Below, piece after piece: positions 1 through 22,700 of a stretch of DNA of 64,000 nucleotides. The translations under genes and the position numbers were made by a program. Position 1 is the first letter of the stretch. Each line of letters begins with the position of its first letter. Under the pieces are notes generated by a model. The model was not told the origin of the DNA and ran no database searches. It saw nothing but the letters and a program-made list of their open reading frames with translations. The stretch comes from Tubiluchus corallicola (lineage: Eukaryota; Priapulida; Priapulimorpha; Priapulimorphida; Tubiluchidae), in NCBI GenBank assembly GCA_030141605.1, contig JAQGDQ010000065.1, positions 233,501 to 297,500 of the forward strand, given 5' to 3'.

Positions 1-935
1 GGACCTGCAAACAGATACTAAGTATAAGATTGTGCGTGAGATATTTTTTTGCGCAAAATTTTCAAGATTTGTAAACCGTGCGTTAGGTCCTTACGTGTGT
101 CTACCGCGCACGTAACCTGGTCCTAATACAAAAAAGTTGATGTGCTTTCTATAATTACCTTTTCCTATTACACGTATGTTATTGTTCTCGTAACGTGCGT
201 GTATTACTTCTACTATGTCAACCAAGTTGTTGGCTGAAGCATTTTTTGTCATTTAATTTATCCTCCCGCATTAGAGTGACTCTATAATGAATGTTTTTTT
301 ACTTTATCTTATTTTAAACGGTAATTAAACCAGAAAATTGTTTATGGTGTCTGATGGAACTAACAACTTTGTACTTGAGCGTTAGCACATAACTGATTCT
401 TTTTATTATTTCTGTAATAAAGATATGCGATCTTAAACTTCTGTATTAGAAGTTTGTGATCTGATGCATTCAGCGTTCGACTATGTACCGTATTAATACA
501 ACGGCCATTACTTAAAACTCAAGATAAAATTATGAGAGCATTATTTGCAATTCCGTAATCGGTTTTTAATTCCTTACTACCACTACTTATGAAACAAATT
601 AAAAAAACGTTGAGAAATTAATTAAAAATAACAGCGTCGCTGTAGTGTTTTTTGAGTTGGTGCAAAATTACCAACCTGTCTTATTAATTATGCTGGTTTT
701 CAAAAAAAAACTTGTGGTTCATAAAGATAGGGACGTAATAGGTAAAAAAAGCCAGTACCAGTGTTTTGTGGCATGCACACTGACAACGTCTAAATTTGCA
801 GTCAGTGTAGTAAATACAATACCACAGCTCTTTTGGAAAAAGATTGCACAACTGCCGCTATTGAAACTAGCATCGCGGTCATCATTGTTGTATGCTACAG
901 CAGTACTGCCGCTATCTGCTTGGTTAACTAGTTGG

Positions 936-983
936 TAGATTGATTACCTTCTTAGCTATCCCCCTAGCTGTGTAATCAATCTA
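936..983. repeat. Nested hairpin
   Basis: Arms TAGATTGATTAC (936-947) and GTAATCAATCTA (972-983) are perfect complements. An inner AGCTA/TAGCT pair closes a C-rich loop. It is flanked by similar direct sequences (GGTTAACTAGTTGG and TTGGTTAGTTGG). Confidence 0.6.
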
Positions 984-3607
984 TTGGTTAGTTGGTGTAA
1001 GCGTTTAGCGCCTATAGGTCACCTATGCATATTTTTATTAAAAATCGGGTGCAATAAATCAACTTCTAGCCAACCATCTAATAAAATGTGTTTATTTACA
1101 TATTCTCAGCCATTTATTTTTTATTTATTAACTCGTTTGTTTAATTTTATTATTCGTTTATTTATTTATTTACTTAGTTGTTTTTTTAAATATGCAGTTA
1201 TTTATTTAACTAGACGGCAAGTTAATTTCCATCGTTACAATCGCTGCAAAATTATACCATTATATCTGTTAATATTGAGTTTGGTAACAGAAATAAAAAA
1301 AATATTTCGGGAAGCTAATTGATTGTGTATTTTACAATCTTGGTGTCAAGATTATTATTAATAATTGTACAAATCCACAATTAGTTTAATTTTGAAACCA
1401 AAGTTGAAAATCAGGAAATATGGCAATGTTGACTTATTACGCTTGTCACGAGCTACTTGTTCCAAAAACGACAAAAACGTGTAAAATGAAGTAAAGCTGT
1501 AAATTTGGGTAATTTGCCACATAACTCCTTGCGCTCCTTGCTGGTTGTCATTACGGAACAGGTGCGTGACATTGCAGAGAGGGGTCGAAAATCAATGGGG
1601 TTTCGCCCCCGTAATGATATGAATATACAGGCTGTATTTTTTGTGTTGCAATTAATTTTCAAACAATATGTTCTCCAACAATCAGGCTAACTGGGAAACG
1701 TATATAGAAATATCGTATTTCGTAAGTGATTATTTTGCATTCTATAATTATACAGCGTAAGTAGCTATTGGAAACAGACGTTTTAAAACGATTTATAATT
1801 GAACCACAGAGTTGCAGCACAAACTAGCAACAGGAGGCCTATCTTCTAACCCAAAACTATCTCTAAACAATCTTTCTGTCTCGGAGGATCTAAAACCCAA
1901 CTACAGTTTTCAGGATTTCAAAGACTATGAGTTCGGGGCGTGTGGTGAATTTCTTTTGGCATTATTATTTCTGATGTTCTATTTGAGGCTGCGCTCACTT
2001 TTGCAATTTTTTTTTACTTAAGCGTCCACTTAGCTGCATTTAAATAAGTGAAAAACGAGTGAAAAGTCCTCTTTTTCTGGAACCACCGTTCACTTGGTTT
2101 TAGCTAGTTTTTACTTCAAAAATAACACTAATTGATTTTGTCATGCGAGATCGCAAGCCCGCAGACGGTAAAAGATGAACGCTGAGCGGGATTTTTCATT
2201 ATTTCAAAAGTGGTTGACAGGTACTATGTGCATGAAGTCAACTTCCATAAAACACTTACTAATCCAACGAGAGAAAGGAGTAAAGTTTCCTAGTCTATCA
2301 GAACTATCACTGATCTAGGAGTCTTTTATCATGTGGGTTTAGGACTGCCCTTTTTTGTAGTGTCTCCCTAATATCCCCTCTGATGGGCAATTTCAAAAAG
2401 TCCACTACAGGTGAAGAGCAACCAACTGAAACCTAGCCTATCTGTCTGTAATATGAGGAAGGCGGAGAGGCACAATAACAAAGATAAACTTATTATAAAT
2501 TTTCTTCTCATTTGACTCGCATGGTATTGAGATTCAGTGCATTAAAGCTCTTGATCTATCGTGCATTAATAGTGAATATTGATCATTGATTTCGCGAAAG
2601 GCCCGGATTTTGTTATCAATTTTCGCGGCTAATTAACAGGATGCAAGCTAATCATGTGCTTCAATGAAGATGTTTAGTGTTTAATGAATCGTGTACATAA
2701 CTGCGATAAGTTTATCTACCACTCATTTTCAAAGTGCTATTAGACTTAAACACGGAACAATAATAGTTTAAATTTTAAATCTAATTAAAAATTATCTTGT
2801 TGAGAAACAATGCTAGTATTTCGCGTCAGAGAAAACAAACGTTACGTAAAGTCATCGCTATTATTATACAGACTGGAAAAAAACACCTTACATTTCGTGT
2901 TATGCCTTTTTAAGCATGCAGAAATAATTGCCAAATGATTCCGTCAAACGCAACCAAAACGCTTGTTCAATTTTCAACGTATTTCAAAAATTACTTTATC
3001 ATAAATGAATCCAAAACGCGGTTTAATTAACCGACGTGAATCAGTTGCCTTGCTGCGTTTCAAACTGCATTTGCATGTAATTTAACGCATTTTATTTTAA
3101 TTTATTACGACTGCTTATCGATTATTGACTTCATCTGAACAGTATGGAAAGGGTTACGTGTATCAGAGGTAAATCATTTTTTTAAATTTGAAATATAAAT
3201 AAATTATAAAATTCCATCCCGAGATGTTAAATTAATATAAAGTATGTATAGTGTTATATATTAATAATCTTATCACCAATGTTTATTCAATTCTGATAAA
3301 GATTAAAACGGTGTTGCACAACAGTATAATAATCATAAACTAATGATTTTAATATCATAGAAAACCAATTATTTATGAACTTATATTTTAGCAGGCATAC
3401 GGGCAGGTTATATTTTAATGTTATATTTTTACAGCAACGAAAATATTTGTTAACATAAATACTGCAAGAAATTCCTAGTTAAAATTGCAAGTAATTAATT
3501 GTGATGTGCGAACGTTCTTCTTGTTACAAGCCCAGAATTGTTGCCAAGCTAAAGAAAACATTCTTATATTTATTTTATTCTATTCTGCTTTGTACTGTTC
3601 CGTTTTG

Positions 3608-3697
3608 TTCTATTCTATTCTATTCTATTCTATTCTATTCTATTCTATTCTATTCTATTCTATTCTATTCTATTCTATTCTATTCTATTCTATTCTA
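3608..3697. repeat. (TTCTA)n microsatellite, 18 units
   Basis: An uninterrupted pentanucleotide array. It stays open in several frames and so produces spurious repetitive open reading frames. Confidence 0.95.
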
Positions 3698-4209
3698 AAT
3701 GCATCACAAAAAACAACGCGATTTTTCTATACAAAACATTTTTTAATTAGTTCTGTGACTGCACAGTATATAAAACTCAAGGAAATTAAAATTCTTATTA
3801 GACCTGCTTACATGCTACTGATACGTGGTAACTGTTGATGTCGTTGAATTTACATGGTGGAGCGAATAGCTTAAACTATTTGCAATTTCTACTTTTTCTA
3901 CAAAACCTTTTCTACCAAAACATTAACACCCGTTGGGAAGTGGTGCTGACAAGCTCCTAGGCATAACAGTGTTTAGTTTCTGCTGGATTACTGTTGTGTT
4001 TACTTGCCTCGAGAGCCGATTTCTTTTATTTTAGAGTTCTGTCTGCCTAATGCCTTCAATGGGCATACTAACAGGAATATAATGATGATGAATATAAAAT
4101 TTGACCTTTCTTTCTTGCCAACCATGGTAACTTCTTTGTATACACGTGCAGATTAATTAGTTCTATTAATAGCTTACGAGATAATTTGTTACTGTTGACA
4201 TTTTTCCAG

Positions 4210-14223
<10,014 letters not shown>

Positions 14224-14284
14224 GATGTCTATTGCCCAGAGCAATTGCATTCTACAAAATAATGCTCAATGTAATCTGCGATCA

Positions 14285-14290
14285 AATAAA
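14285..14290 (+). promoter_or_regulatory. Candidate Pax6 poly(A) signal AATAAA
   Basis: This is the first AATAAA hexamer after the Pax6 stop, about 62 bases downstream. Others follow (for example at 14457), so the 3' end could lie anywhere from here to about 15.4 kb. Confidence 0.35.
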
Positions 14291-17200
14291 TAGATTCATT
14301 TACTTCAGGAATAGTTACATTAAAAAAAGACCTTATTAAAACATTAAGCTAGTTTTTGTCTTTATAAATGAAGCACAATTATTACGATGTTTCACACTTT
14401 CAGTGTCATTGCAAGAGTGGATTTTAGCTTGGCTTCTCAAGTCCACAACTACTCAAAATAAAAAATGATTTAATTACCGTGCTTAGTATGCAATATTCAC
14501 ATTGGATGGTTCAAGTACAGGCTTGAACGCGCTTAGACTCATCTAAAGTAAATCCTTTTTTACTGCTAACTGCAGAGTTGTGGAAAAGGAGAGAGAACTC
14601 ACTTCGCCTTTATTCCTGCACACACACAGTTATAGATACTTTCAAGAAATTAGACGAAATGGCACGCTTTTGTACGTGCCTAATTCACTGATTGTCTGGA
14701 CAGAATTTTTGGAAACAGGGTTTGGGAAAATACATCCCATACAAATGTAAATAGGCCTACACCACTCACTGATGAGCACCAGTGAGACAACACTACATTG
14801 AAAACTTTGATTTAAAGTAAAATTTGCAAAATTGATCTGTACTGGTAAAGGTTTAACATGGAGCTGGAAGTGCTGCAGAAACCATATAATTTACATATAT
14901 GGCTGCATGTGTGTAAGCGTATGTGCAAGCACACGCATAGCTACAATGTACACACAACTACTATTAAACTATATATTACATACATATTAACACTAATTGT
15001 AAAAAAATCTTTCTAATTATGCTGGTATATCTGTAAATTGTTTGTACTCATATGTTGTACTTGAATAACTGTAACCAAAACAATGTGCACCATTCGAGGC
15101 CTCGATTTCAACGATCATAGTTACATGTACGTTAGATTATACATTTTACTTTGAGTGTTAGAATACTTTTTGTAAAGTTTGTCAGAACAATTTCAAAATC
15201 TAATAAGTAATAACTCTAATGTGATGATTTTATTGTTGCAGCATGCAGTTATTCTAATTGCTCCAATCAGTTTGCTCAATTATGTAATCCATTTTCATAA
15301 AGTATTAAACAAATAACGATTTAACCATTTTTGAATATTGTTTGTTATTATCTAAAAGTAATAAATTGCCTCAAAGCTATTTACGTGTGATTGATGTTTA
15401 TATCTGTAACAACAAAACAACATGTCTACACAATGCCTACAATTATAACCATCATGTGGAGTAACAACCACAAGGTAACGCTTGTTTTTACTAAACTAAA
15501 GGCAACAGCAGTCGATCAAATATTAGGCTTAGCCGCCCCATTTCTATCCTTCCGTCTGACACATGTATTTTAGTGTCATTACCATAATTATTGTGTAAAC
15601 GACCACACACAACACTATCATTCAAGCTGTCAACAATAAACAATTTATTACGAATGCATTTTAATTGCTCAAATTTCCACAGTGGATTACTCAGTAAAGT
15701 ATATGATTTTTTCATTTACACTAATTGATTCATAGATCCTAAAAACTGATACAATCAGTATTAATGTATTTATTATGCTCTATAAAACAACCAACTTGTA
15801 AAAAAGGCAGGATATCTAAATTTACTGATGTAGTAGTCCAGGTACGAAATGTTAGTAAATCAAGTAAATATAAATCATCATACAAATAATTTACAATAAA
15901 AATAAACAAAAATTTACATAATACGCAAGCCATAATACTTAAAAATAGCAGTTCTTATAAACAGAAAACGAAGAATATCATAAAAATTTAACAACAGAAT
16001 GACTGCAATTATAATACATTTCCAAGTTGGACTTTTATACAAATTGTAGCAAATGCTGATGGTATTAATTAAAATAAAGTATGTAACACCAGGCAGAACA
16101 TTGGACTGTGTCAGCAAATGCTGTTTTGTATAGCTTACATCAGCTGAAGGCAATTTTATAGATATATTAGCATTTAATAAATCAGTATTTCCAACAAACT
16201 TGTACAGTTCTGCCTGATTATACATACCTTATTTGAATTCAGCAACCTAACTACATAAACTTGGATGATCTTATAATGCTAATGAGCAGCAATAAAGTTA
16301 ATTATTCAAACTGGAAATTCATTAAAAACAAAGTACCAATGTCAAAATAAAGTTTTATCTGCACATACAATTTGTTTCATAAAAATATAACTTGATTCAC
16401 ATTCGAGTTCTACCAAATAGTAGAAACGTGCGAGATTGTATAATGAATAATATACATTAGAGCTAGTATTTACTGCCACAGACGTATATTACAACTTTTC
16501 AAAACGTTTACAATGTTTACACTAGACAGAAAATATTTAACCCATCCTGTACTTCTGAATGTAGAGTCACAGTCAGAATGACCATAACATGTACTGAATT
16601 TTTGGTACTACATCCTGTATGTAGTCTCAGAACATCTGCACAACCAGAAATCTGCATTAATGACAAGAGGCAAAACCAGCATACAAACAAGCAAAAAGTG
16701 AACAAAGTCATTAAAGGTGTGAAACGGATCAAGGATCAGGGACGCCACCGTAGTGTAAATGATTTTAAGATTCGGCACATCATTCTCAAAAAAATTACTA
16801 AATGCCCTAAAAGTCTCAAGAAAGAATTCAACTTTTTTTCTAATTCTTTAGAAGCACATGTTCAACTCGAGCTTCATCAATTGTAAATGAGCACAGACAC
16901 ACAAACAGATGCATGAACGTATGAAGCACTGTATCTACATTAAGTGTGTGCCTATCATTTTACAATTGAGAAATCCAAATTGCATGAAGTTCTAAACAAA
17001 GAATAAATACTGTATACTGCACACTTGTGGCAATTAGTGAATTTTTGTAAAAGCAGTGCTAGCATTTGTAGGCTTCTTATACTGATCACATGATTGCTCA
17101 CAATAGTTTTTTCATCTACATGTATAACTCTATTGGCATTATTCTGAGCAAAACATATATCAAATCTTTCTTCTGACATTCCCAAACTAAGAGAAGAAAT

Positions 17201-19438
17201 TTCATTCCCTAAATTATAAAGATCATACTTACCAAATAAAAACTACAAATTTTGTTAATGCAACATCCACTATACAAAAATTACCAAAGAACAACTTGAG
17301 AGTGACTACTAATAAACTGTCGAGTTAAATATAAATATTACTCTGAGGTATTTTATGATAATTAGCTCTTGAATAGGTACAAGTTAATGTGAGGTCTATC
17401 TTGGATGCTGGTTATTATATATGGACATTAAACATCTTTGAAGGCACTGACTGTAAGTCTGAAACAAATTCAAATATAAAAAAATTAGTAAATTTGTAAA
17501 GCAACAATTAACATACTTCTCTGTTTATCTGTTGATTCTATACAAAAAAAACCACACACCTTCATATTAAATTATGTTTCTAGTATTTGATACTAATGAT
17601 GAAAAACCAATTACACAATACCTGAGGATTTTTTTGGATTTTAGTTTTTAATATAGTCTATAATACTTGCTGTATAATATAGGCTCAGCATTACAGAGGG
17701 TCGTTCTTTAGACAAAAACTTCCTGCATGCCCATTCCTATCTAATTCAAGTCATAATTCATTTCACACGTTAAATTTCATTAATGATTCTTACAGCTAAT
17801 GTATTAGCGTCTTTGACAAGAATTATTGACACAATATGTGACTCTCAAACTATCCACATAAAATACATTATTATTATAAAATTTTAATTTATGTAAACAT
17901 TGGTGACTTATGTTACAATGATCAAGTGGAAAGCAACGCAATTTAACAAAAATAAAGATAAAATTGTAATAGTTCATAAAGTAACAATGAATAAGATACT
18001 TGTCCATCGATAAATTTTGAAACTAACCCCCCATCCCACCAGCTCAAATGATAAAGCAATACCTCACTATCCTATCATCCCCATTCTAGCTGAAAAATCA
18101 TTCAGTGACAGGTGTCTCTATAAGTTATCATGGATGAATGCAGCTCCATCACACAATAACATACAGTAATCCTACAACTAATCCTGCTTCAAACGTGAAC
18201 TCCCCGACACACAGTGCAGCTTTATGGAAGTTACGCTAAAGATACGGATAGAGAAGATAATATGCTCTATTTAGGACAATCAACCAGCTGTCCAACTCAA
18301 TGCAATTTTATGGTGAAGTGAAAAGAGTTGTCGTCAACGAACATGGGAAAACTCAGAGAAGGAAGGAATTAATAACTAACTATCTCTAAATTATTGCACT
18401 AAATTTTCCTCACTCTACAATTATCCCCTAACAAAATTACTTATTCAAATTCAAGCATGTGCAATATGTTAAATAATAGTTATTAACAGATAGGGAGAAA
18501 TTTTGTTCCAAGTTGAAATATTAATAACACAAGACACAAGCTGAAAGCGGCAGTATAAATTATCGGTTATTACATTATTCAGTTCTATTAACAGTTTATA
18601 TTATGATTATCTTCATTTGAAATATATAATCCTCTCATGAGTAGACCATTTTTAGATGCATATTAGATTACAATCAGGGAATGAGTTACCTGATTTCACA
18701 TAAATTAAACACAGATAGTCGTCCATTTACGACCTATTTAACTTAAATTCGCACATCTTAATGACTAGAGTATAACATGAGTAATTAACCGTACAAAACT
18801 AATAATAACTAAGAGTTCTTTATATTATTAAGCAAACTCATTTTAAATTATTACATCTTTCAATAAATTCATCTGTAGGTGCGGCCATATTTATTGCGCA
18901 TGCACACCCAATCTCTTATGTGGAGGGGTGCACCACTGACTTGCATCCAATTAGTCTTACGAGCTAACCAGCGGGAACTGATTGCTGTCGTATGTCGACG
19001 ACTTCAAGTATCATTCATAAATCAAAGTTCCTGAACGTGCGCCTAGCCTAAATTTATTGAGTGACAGCACTCACAGCGGGTCAGTTAGTAAGTGGATTGA
19101 AGCTCAAGGAAAGTTGTCTAAGTGGCTAATGACATATTAAAAATATTAAAAGGCAATATTGAACAATATTAGGTAAATAATATTGAGAGGCAAAATCGAT
19201 CATAACTACATCTATACAATAACTCCTGTTATTAAGTAACCTCTTATAGTAATTTGTTACTATAATATTAAGTAGCAGGAAGTCTCAGTTTTCTAAATAT
19301 CAGTACATGAACTAAGTAAACAGCAGTGTAAGTACTACAAGGATAACCTACCAACAAATTCTAATAAAGGTTTTAATGTCTATCATTTAATGCTTACTGC
19401 ATTGCATATTAAAAAAAACTGTTTTTTTAAATCTAAAA

Positions 19439-19444
19439 ACTTAC
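19439..19444 (-). promoter_or_regulatory. Consensus splice donor just after the ANKS1 stop
   Basis: On the - strand the ANKS1 stop TGA is followed nine bases later by a perfect GTAAGT. This suggests a 3'-UTR intron, with the rest of the UTR further downstream. No acceptor could be assigned. Confidence 0.4.
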
Positions 19445-19453
19445 CACTAGATG

Positions 19454-19744
19454 TCAGCAAATGATTTCTTCGAGTGAACTAGATTTTGAGCTGCCTCCAG
19501 TTGAGCCATGATTAAGTTTTTTTGAAGATGTTTTTTCAGAACTGCTGCCCTCCTTCTGTGAAAGTGAGGTGGCGGGAGACGATCGATGATGATGCTTTGA
19601 TGAAGACTTTGGTGACGGTTTTCCCTTTTTCCGTTGTTCATCTGACTTCCGCAACGATAAACCAGAAGTTTTGCTTTGCAGGGCCAGCTGATAAGCAACT
19701 TCAAATGCCTGCCCAAGAGTAAGCAGCACTTCTGTGGCCAAATC
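19454..19744 (-). CDS. ANKS1: ANKS1 exon 22 (PTB final helix, C-terminus)
   Basis: It encodes [19 protein letters not shown] (the last PTB helix), then a Ser/Lys/His-rich basic tail ending SSLEEIIC and TGA. The tail does not resemble the vertebrate C-terminus. Confidence 0.95.
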   Translation of the reverse strand, partial: DLATEVLLTLGQAFEVAYQLALQSKTSGLSLRKSDEQRKKGKPSPKSSSKHHHRSSPATSLSQKEGSSSEKTSSKKLNHGSTGGSSKSSSLEEIIC

Positions 19745-22700
19745 CTACGATGAAAACATAACTGTGTGCCACAGAATGCAAACTAAGATGTATCACAATG
19801 CTAAAAACAAAATTTTGTGAGCACATGAGCAGTAAAAATTATCTTAATATCGCTTACCGTACTGTCAACACTAAACACATGGCAATAATTTTGCTCAACA
19901 ACAGTGTGAAGATCTTTAGTAATGTAAGCAAAATAGTTGAGGTCATCACCGTCTTGACAAGCACAGTTGATATTCTTGATCTCATGTTCAGCTATCACCA
20001 TCTGGTGGACAAAAACAAAAATAACTTAAAAAGTTAAAAATTAGTAAACCTCTCAACAAAAGTGAAAAGCAGTGATTTTCATAAAAAAATGTTTGGTGTT
20101 AAGCAGCTAGCAGTCACCTTAAGTCCAGAAACAATAGAGGGGAAAATAAACAAAAATAAATTTGCAGGCTCAATGGAGCTAAAATAAATCCAAAAGAACA
20201 ATAGCTAGGTTCACGAAAATGTCAACTCCCTGAGCAAATGAATGAAGATTGAAAAAACAGATAATATAACAGAACTCATGTCAAAGTGACAATTTTTCAT
20301 GAAACAATGATTTCTGTGATCTGATGGGCTACTCTTAATGTTGTGTATTGAGCTATGCTGTGTATTGACTGTTTTATGACAATGAGCAATTGAACAATTT
20401 TTCTACTGCTTGGGAGTGAAAGCCAGTCTAATGAATTATGAATAGTAGCAACAAATCATGAAAGGTTAAAGCATATAATTGGGAACGTTTACAGTTAGTG
20501 AAGACACTACACTTGACCCGACCCATTTATGAATCGTCATTCTTATATCTGATGCACTCATAACTCGGTTTGCCGGATAAAAGCGAGGAACGTCGGTCCG
20601 AATTTGCCGATTGTCCATATACTAAGATAACACAGTAGGTGCCTTGTATTAAACTCACAGTAATGTAGAATCAATCGCCTAATTGTTTTAAAAACGTTTA
20701 GTACGGGCTGCTCCTATGCAAAAGTATATAAAAAGTGTTGGCAATCGACTCAAATAACTCCACATAATTGACTCTATATTTTTATACATAGAGATATACA
20801 TGTGGTTACACTGATGTACGTGATGTAAATAAAGTGACGGCCTGCCATCTAGCAATCAGCTTGTGAAACAAAGGACTGTGTCCGTAGTCTTTTTAACGGT
20901 CTAGATTTTGTCCGATTCTTCCAATATCCGCAAAAGCGAGATCCAGCAAACCGAAATTGTCTGCACGTTTGTTTTTCATGAAAATGTGTAGCCTAGGAAT
21001 ATTGTGTACCGAAACTCGCATTTTTGGCCTTAATCAATGGTCTTCGGCATCTTCTTAAAATTACTTTTTGTTGTTTCATTAGTAAATTAAAAATTATGAG
21101 TTGGTGATTTAAACAGACAGCTACATTCAATGGAGTTCTAATAAATAACCAAGAAAAAATGACAGAAAATTACACAGTCAGAATGCTGCCATACCTTTGA
21201 TTTACTGTCAATAAATTTGACTCCACGGTATGAGATGGACAAAGTGATGATTGGAAATTTATGAATCTGCTTTGTTGCTTGCTGCAAAATAAAAGTTTTA
21301 AAAGCAATTGGAACAAAAATCAGCTACAAATTTTTCGATTGCTACGATATTATAGAAAAAAGTAGTTTTCATTTTTTTCACAAGATTTAAAAAGCCAAAT
21401 TCAAACTCACCATATGTTTGTGTTTATTCTTAATGCCGCAGTAAAGAAAAAACAAACTTTAGTACATATATAAACAACAAATGAAAAATAAGAATGCATT
21501 TTTACAAGAACACATGTTCTGCATTTTACAAGACTATTTGAGCAATATTCAGTCTTTATTAATGGCTTTCCGAAATCAGATGACTTTTAAACACCTTACC
21601 TTCATTTTAACTATAGCTTCCTTTGTGGACTCATAACCCTTTACATTTTTAACAATAGACGAACCAAGATACTGGAAATGAAAAAGAGATGTGAAATTAT
21701 AAATACAATCAAAATCGACAAAGATAATGTATATGTATAAAGACTTAACTACTAGCAATTAGTACAATAGCAATTAATTTGAAGTGTGAAACAAGCTGTA
21801 TTTCACTAACATATGCATTCAAATTTATTGGCTTCCACATGGCTACACACTACTTGTACAGGATGTAGTTTAGCACACTGCTTCAATAATAACATACAAT
21901 TTGAAAGTTTATCTTAGCTGAGGTAGAGCATTGTCGATGCAACTTTGAAGCACGTGAAATAGGTTCTCATTTTTAACTCCATTTTCTTCTGCTTCTGCTG
22001 CTTCAATCTTTCTGTGTTTTCTTTTTCCCTCCATTTTTTTCGAGTAGTCCTAGCAAAATTCAGCAGCATCGCATGCTGAAGTCTCCTCATTTTAAGTGAA
22101 GTTTTAGTTAATAGTACATAGATGTACAACTTAGTAGTTATACACTATGTGTATATCAAGTAATTGTTAACAAATGTTCCTTCTAAACTTTACTTACTTT
22201 CAATAAAAAGACTTTCCGTTATGAATAGTAAATCCAGTCTCAATACACAAGGCAGCTTTATAACTTTATCAATGTTCTAATACTTCCCACCTTTCTGTCC
22301 TATTCTTACCCATCTCACTGTTGTTATTGATATGTTCTAACTCATTAACAAGCTTCTATGGAATTGCAGGTGATTAATCTGTCTGTGTAAGTAATTCTGC
22401 AGTTGTAAATTAATTCATTCTATTGATGATGATATCAGAATAGGTATTGATTTAAATAAATTTTTAGGAGTATTATACATGTTCTTATAAAAATAGTACA
22501 GTAGACGCTGTTTATTAATTTGACTAATGGTTAACAGAATTAGTCTCCTAACTGACTCAAAAACGTCTGGTACAAGCTGCTCCTGTTCAAATGTATATAA
22601 AAACTGCCGATAACAGCGTCAGATAACTCCACATAATTAACTCAGTATTTCTGCTTGTGTTTAAAACAAGACAAAATTGTAAAACAAGACCAGAGCTTTT

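Larger units (their letters stand above)
1..4209. other. Pax6 upstream intron(s) or 5' region, no exon recognised
   Basis: No paired-domain or other Pax6 exon could be read here on either strand. The open frames are short and unlike known proteins. It contains a hairpin at 936-983, a pentanucleotide repeat at 3608-3697 and a less repetitive stretch around 2500-3180 with an octamer motif. Long introns of Pax6 commonly hold enhancers, but none can be proven here. Confidence 0.6.
14224..19453. other. Intergenic region between convergent Pax6 and ANKS1
   Basis: It presumably holds both 3' UTRs. No protein domain was recognised. Several open frames of 60-100 codons on both strands look like chance. 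A more GC- and CpG-rich patch lies at about 18880-19080, with a TGCGCATGCAC motif resembling an NRF1 site. Many AATAAA hexamers occur on both strands. Confidence 0.6.

Noticed and set aside
3485-3838. Open frame with a repeated YSILF pentapeptide
   Set aside because: It is produced by the TTCTA repeat, which stays open because five is not a multiple of three.
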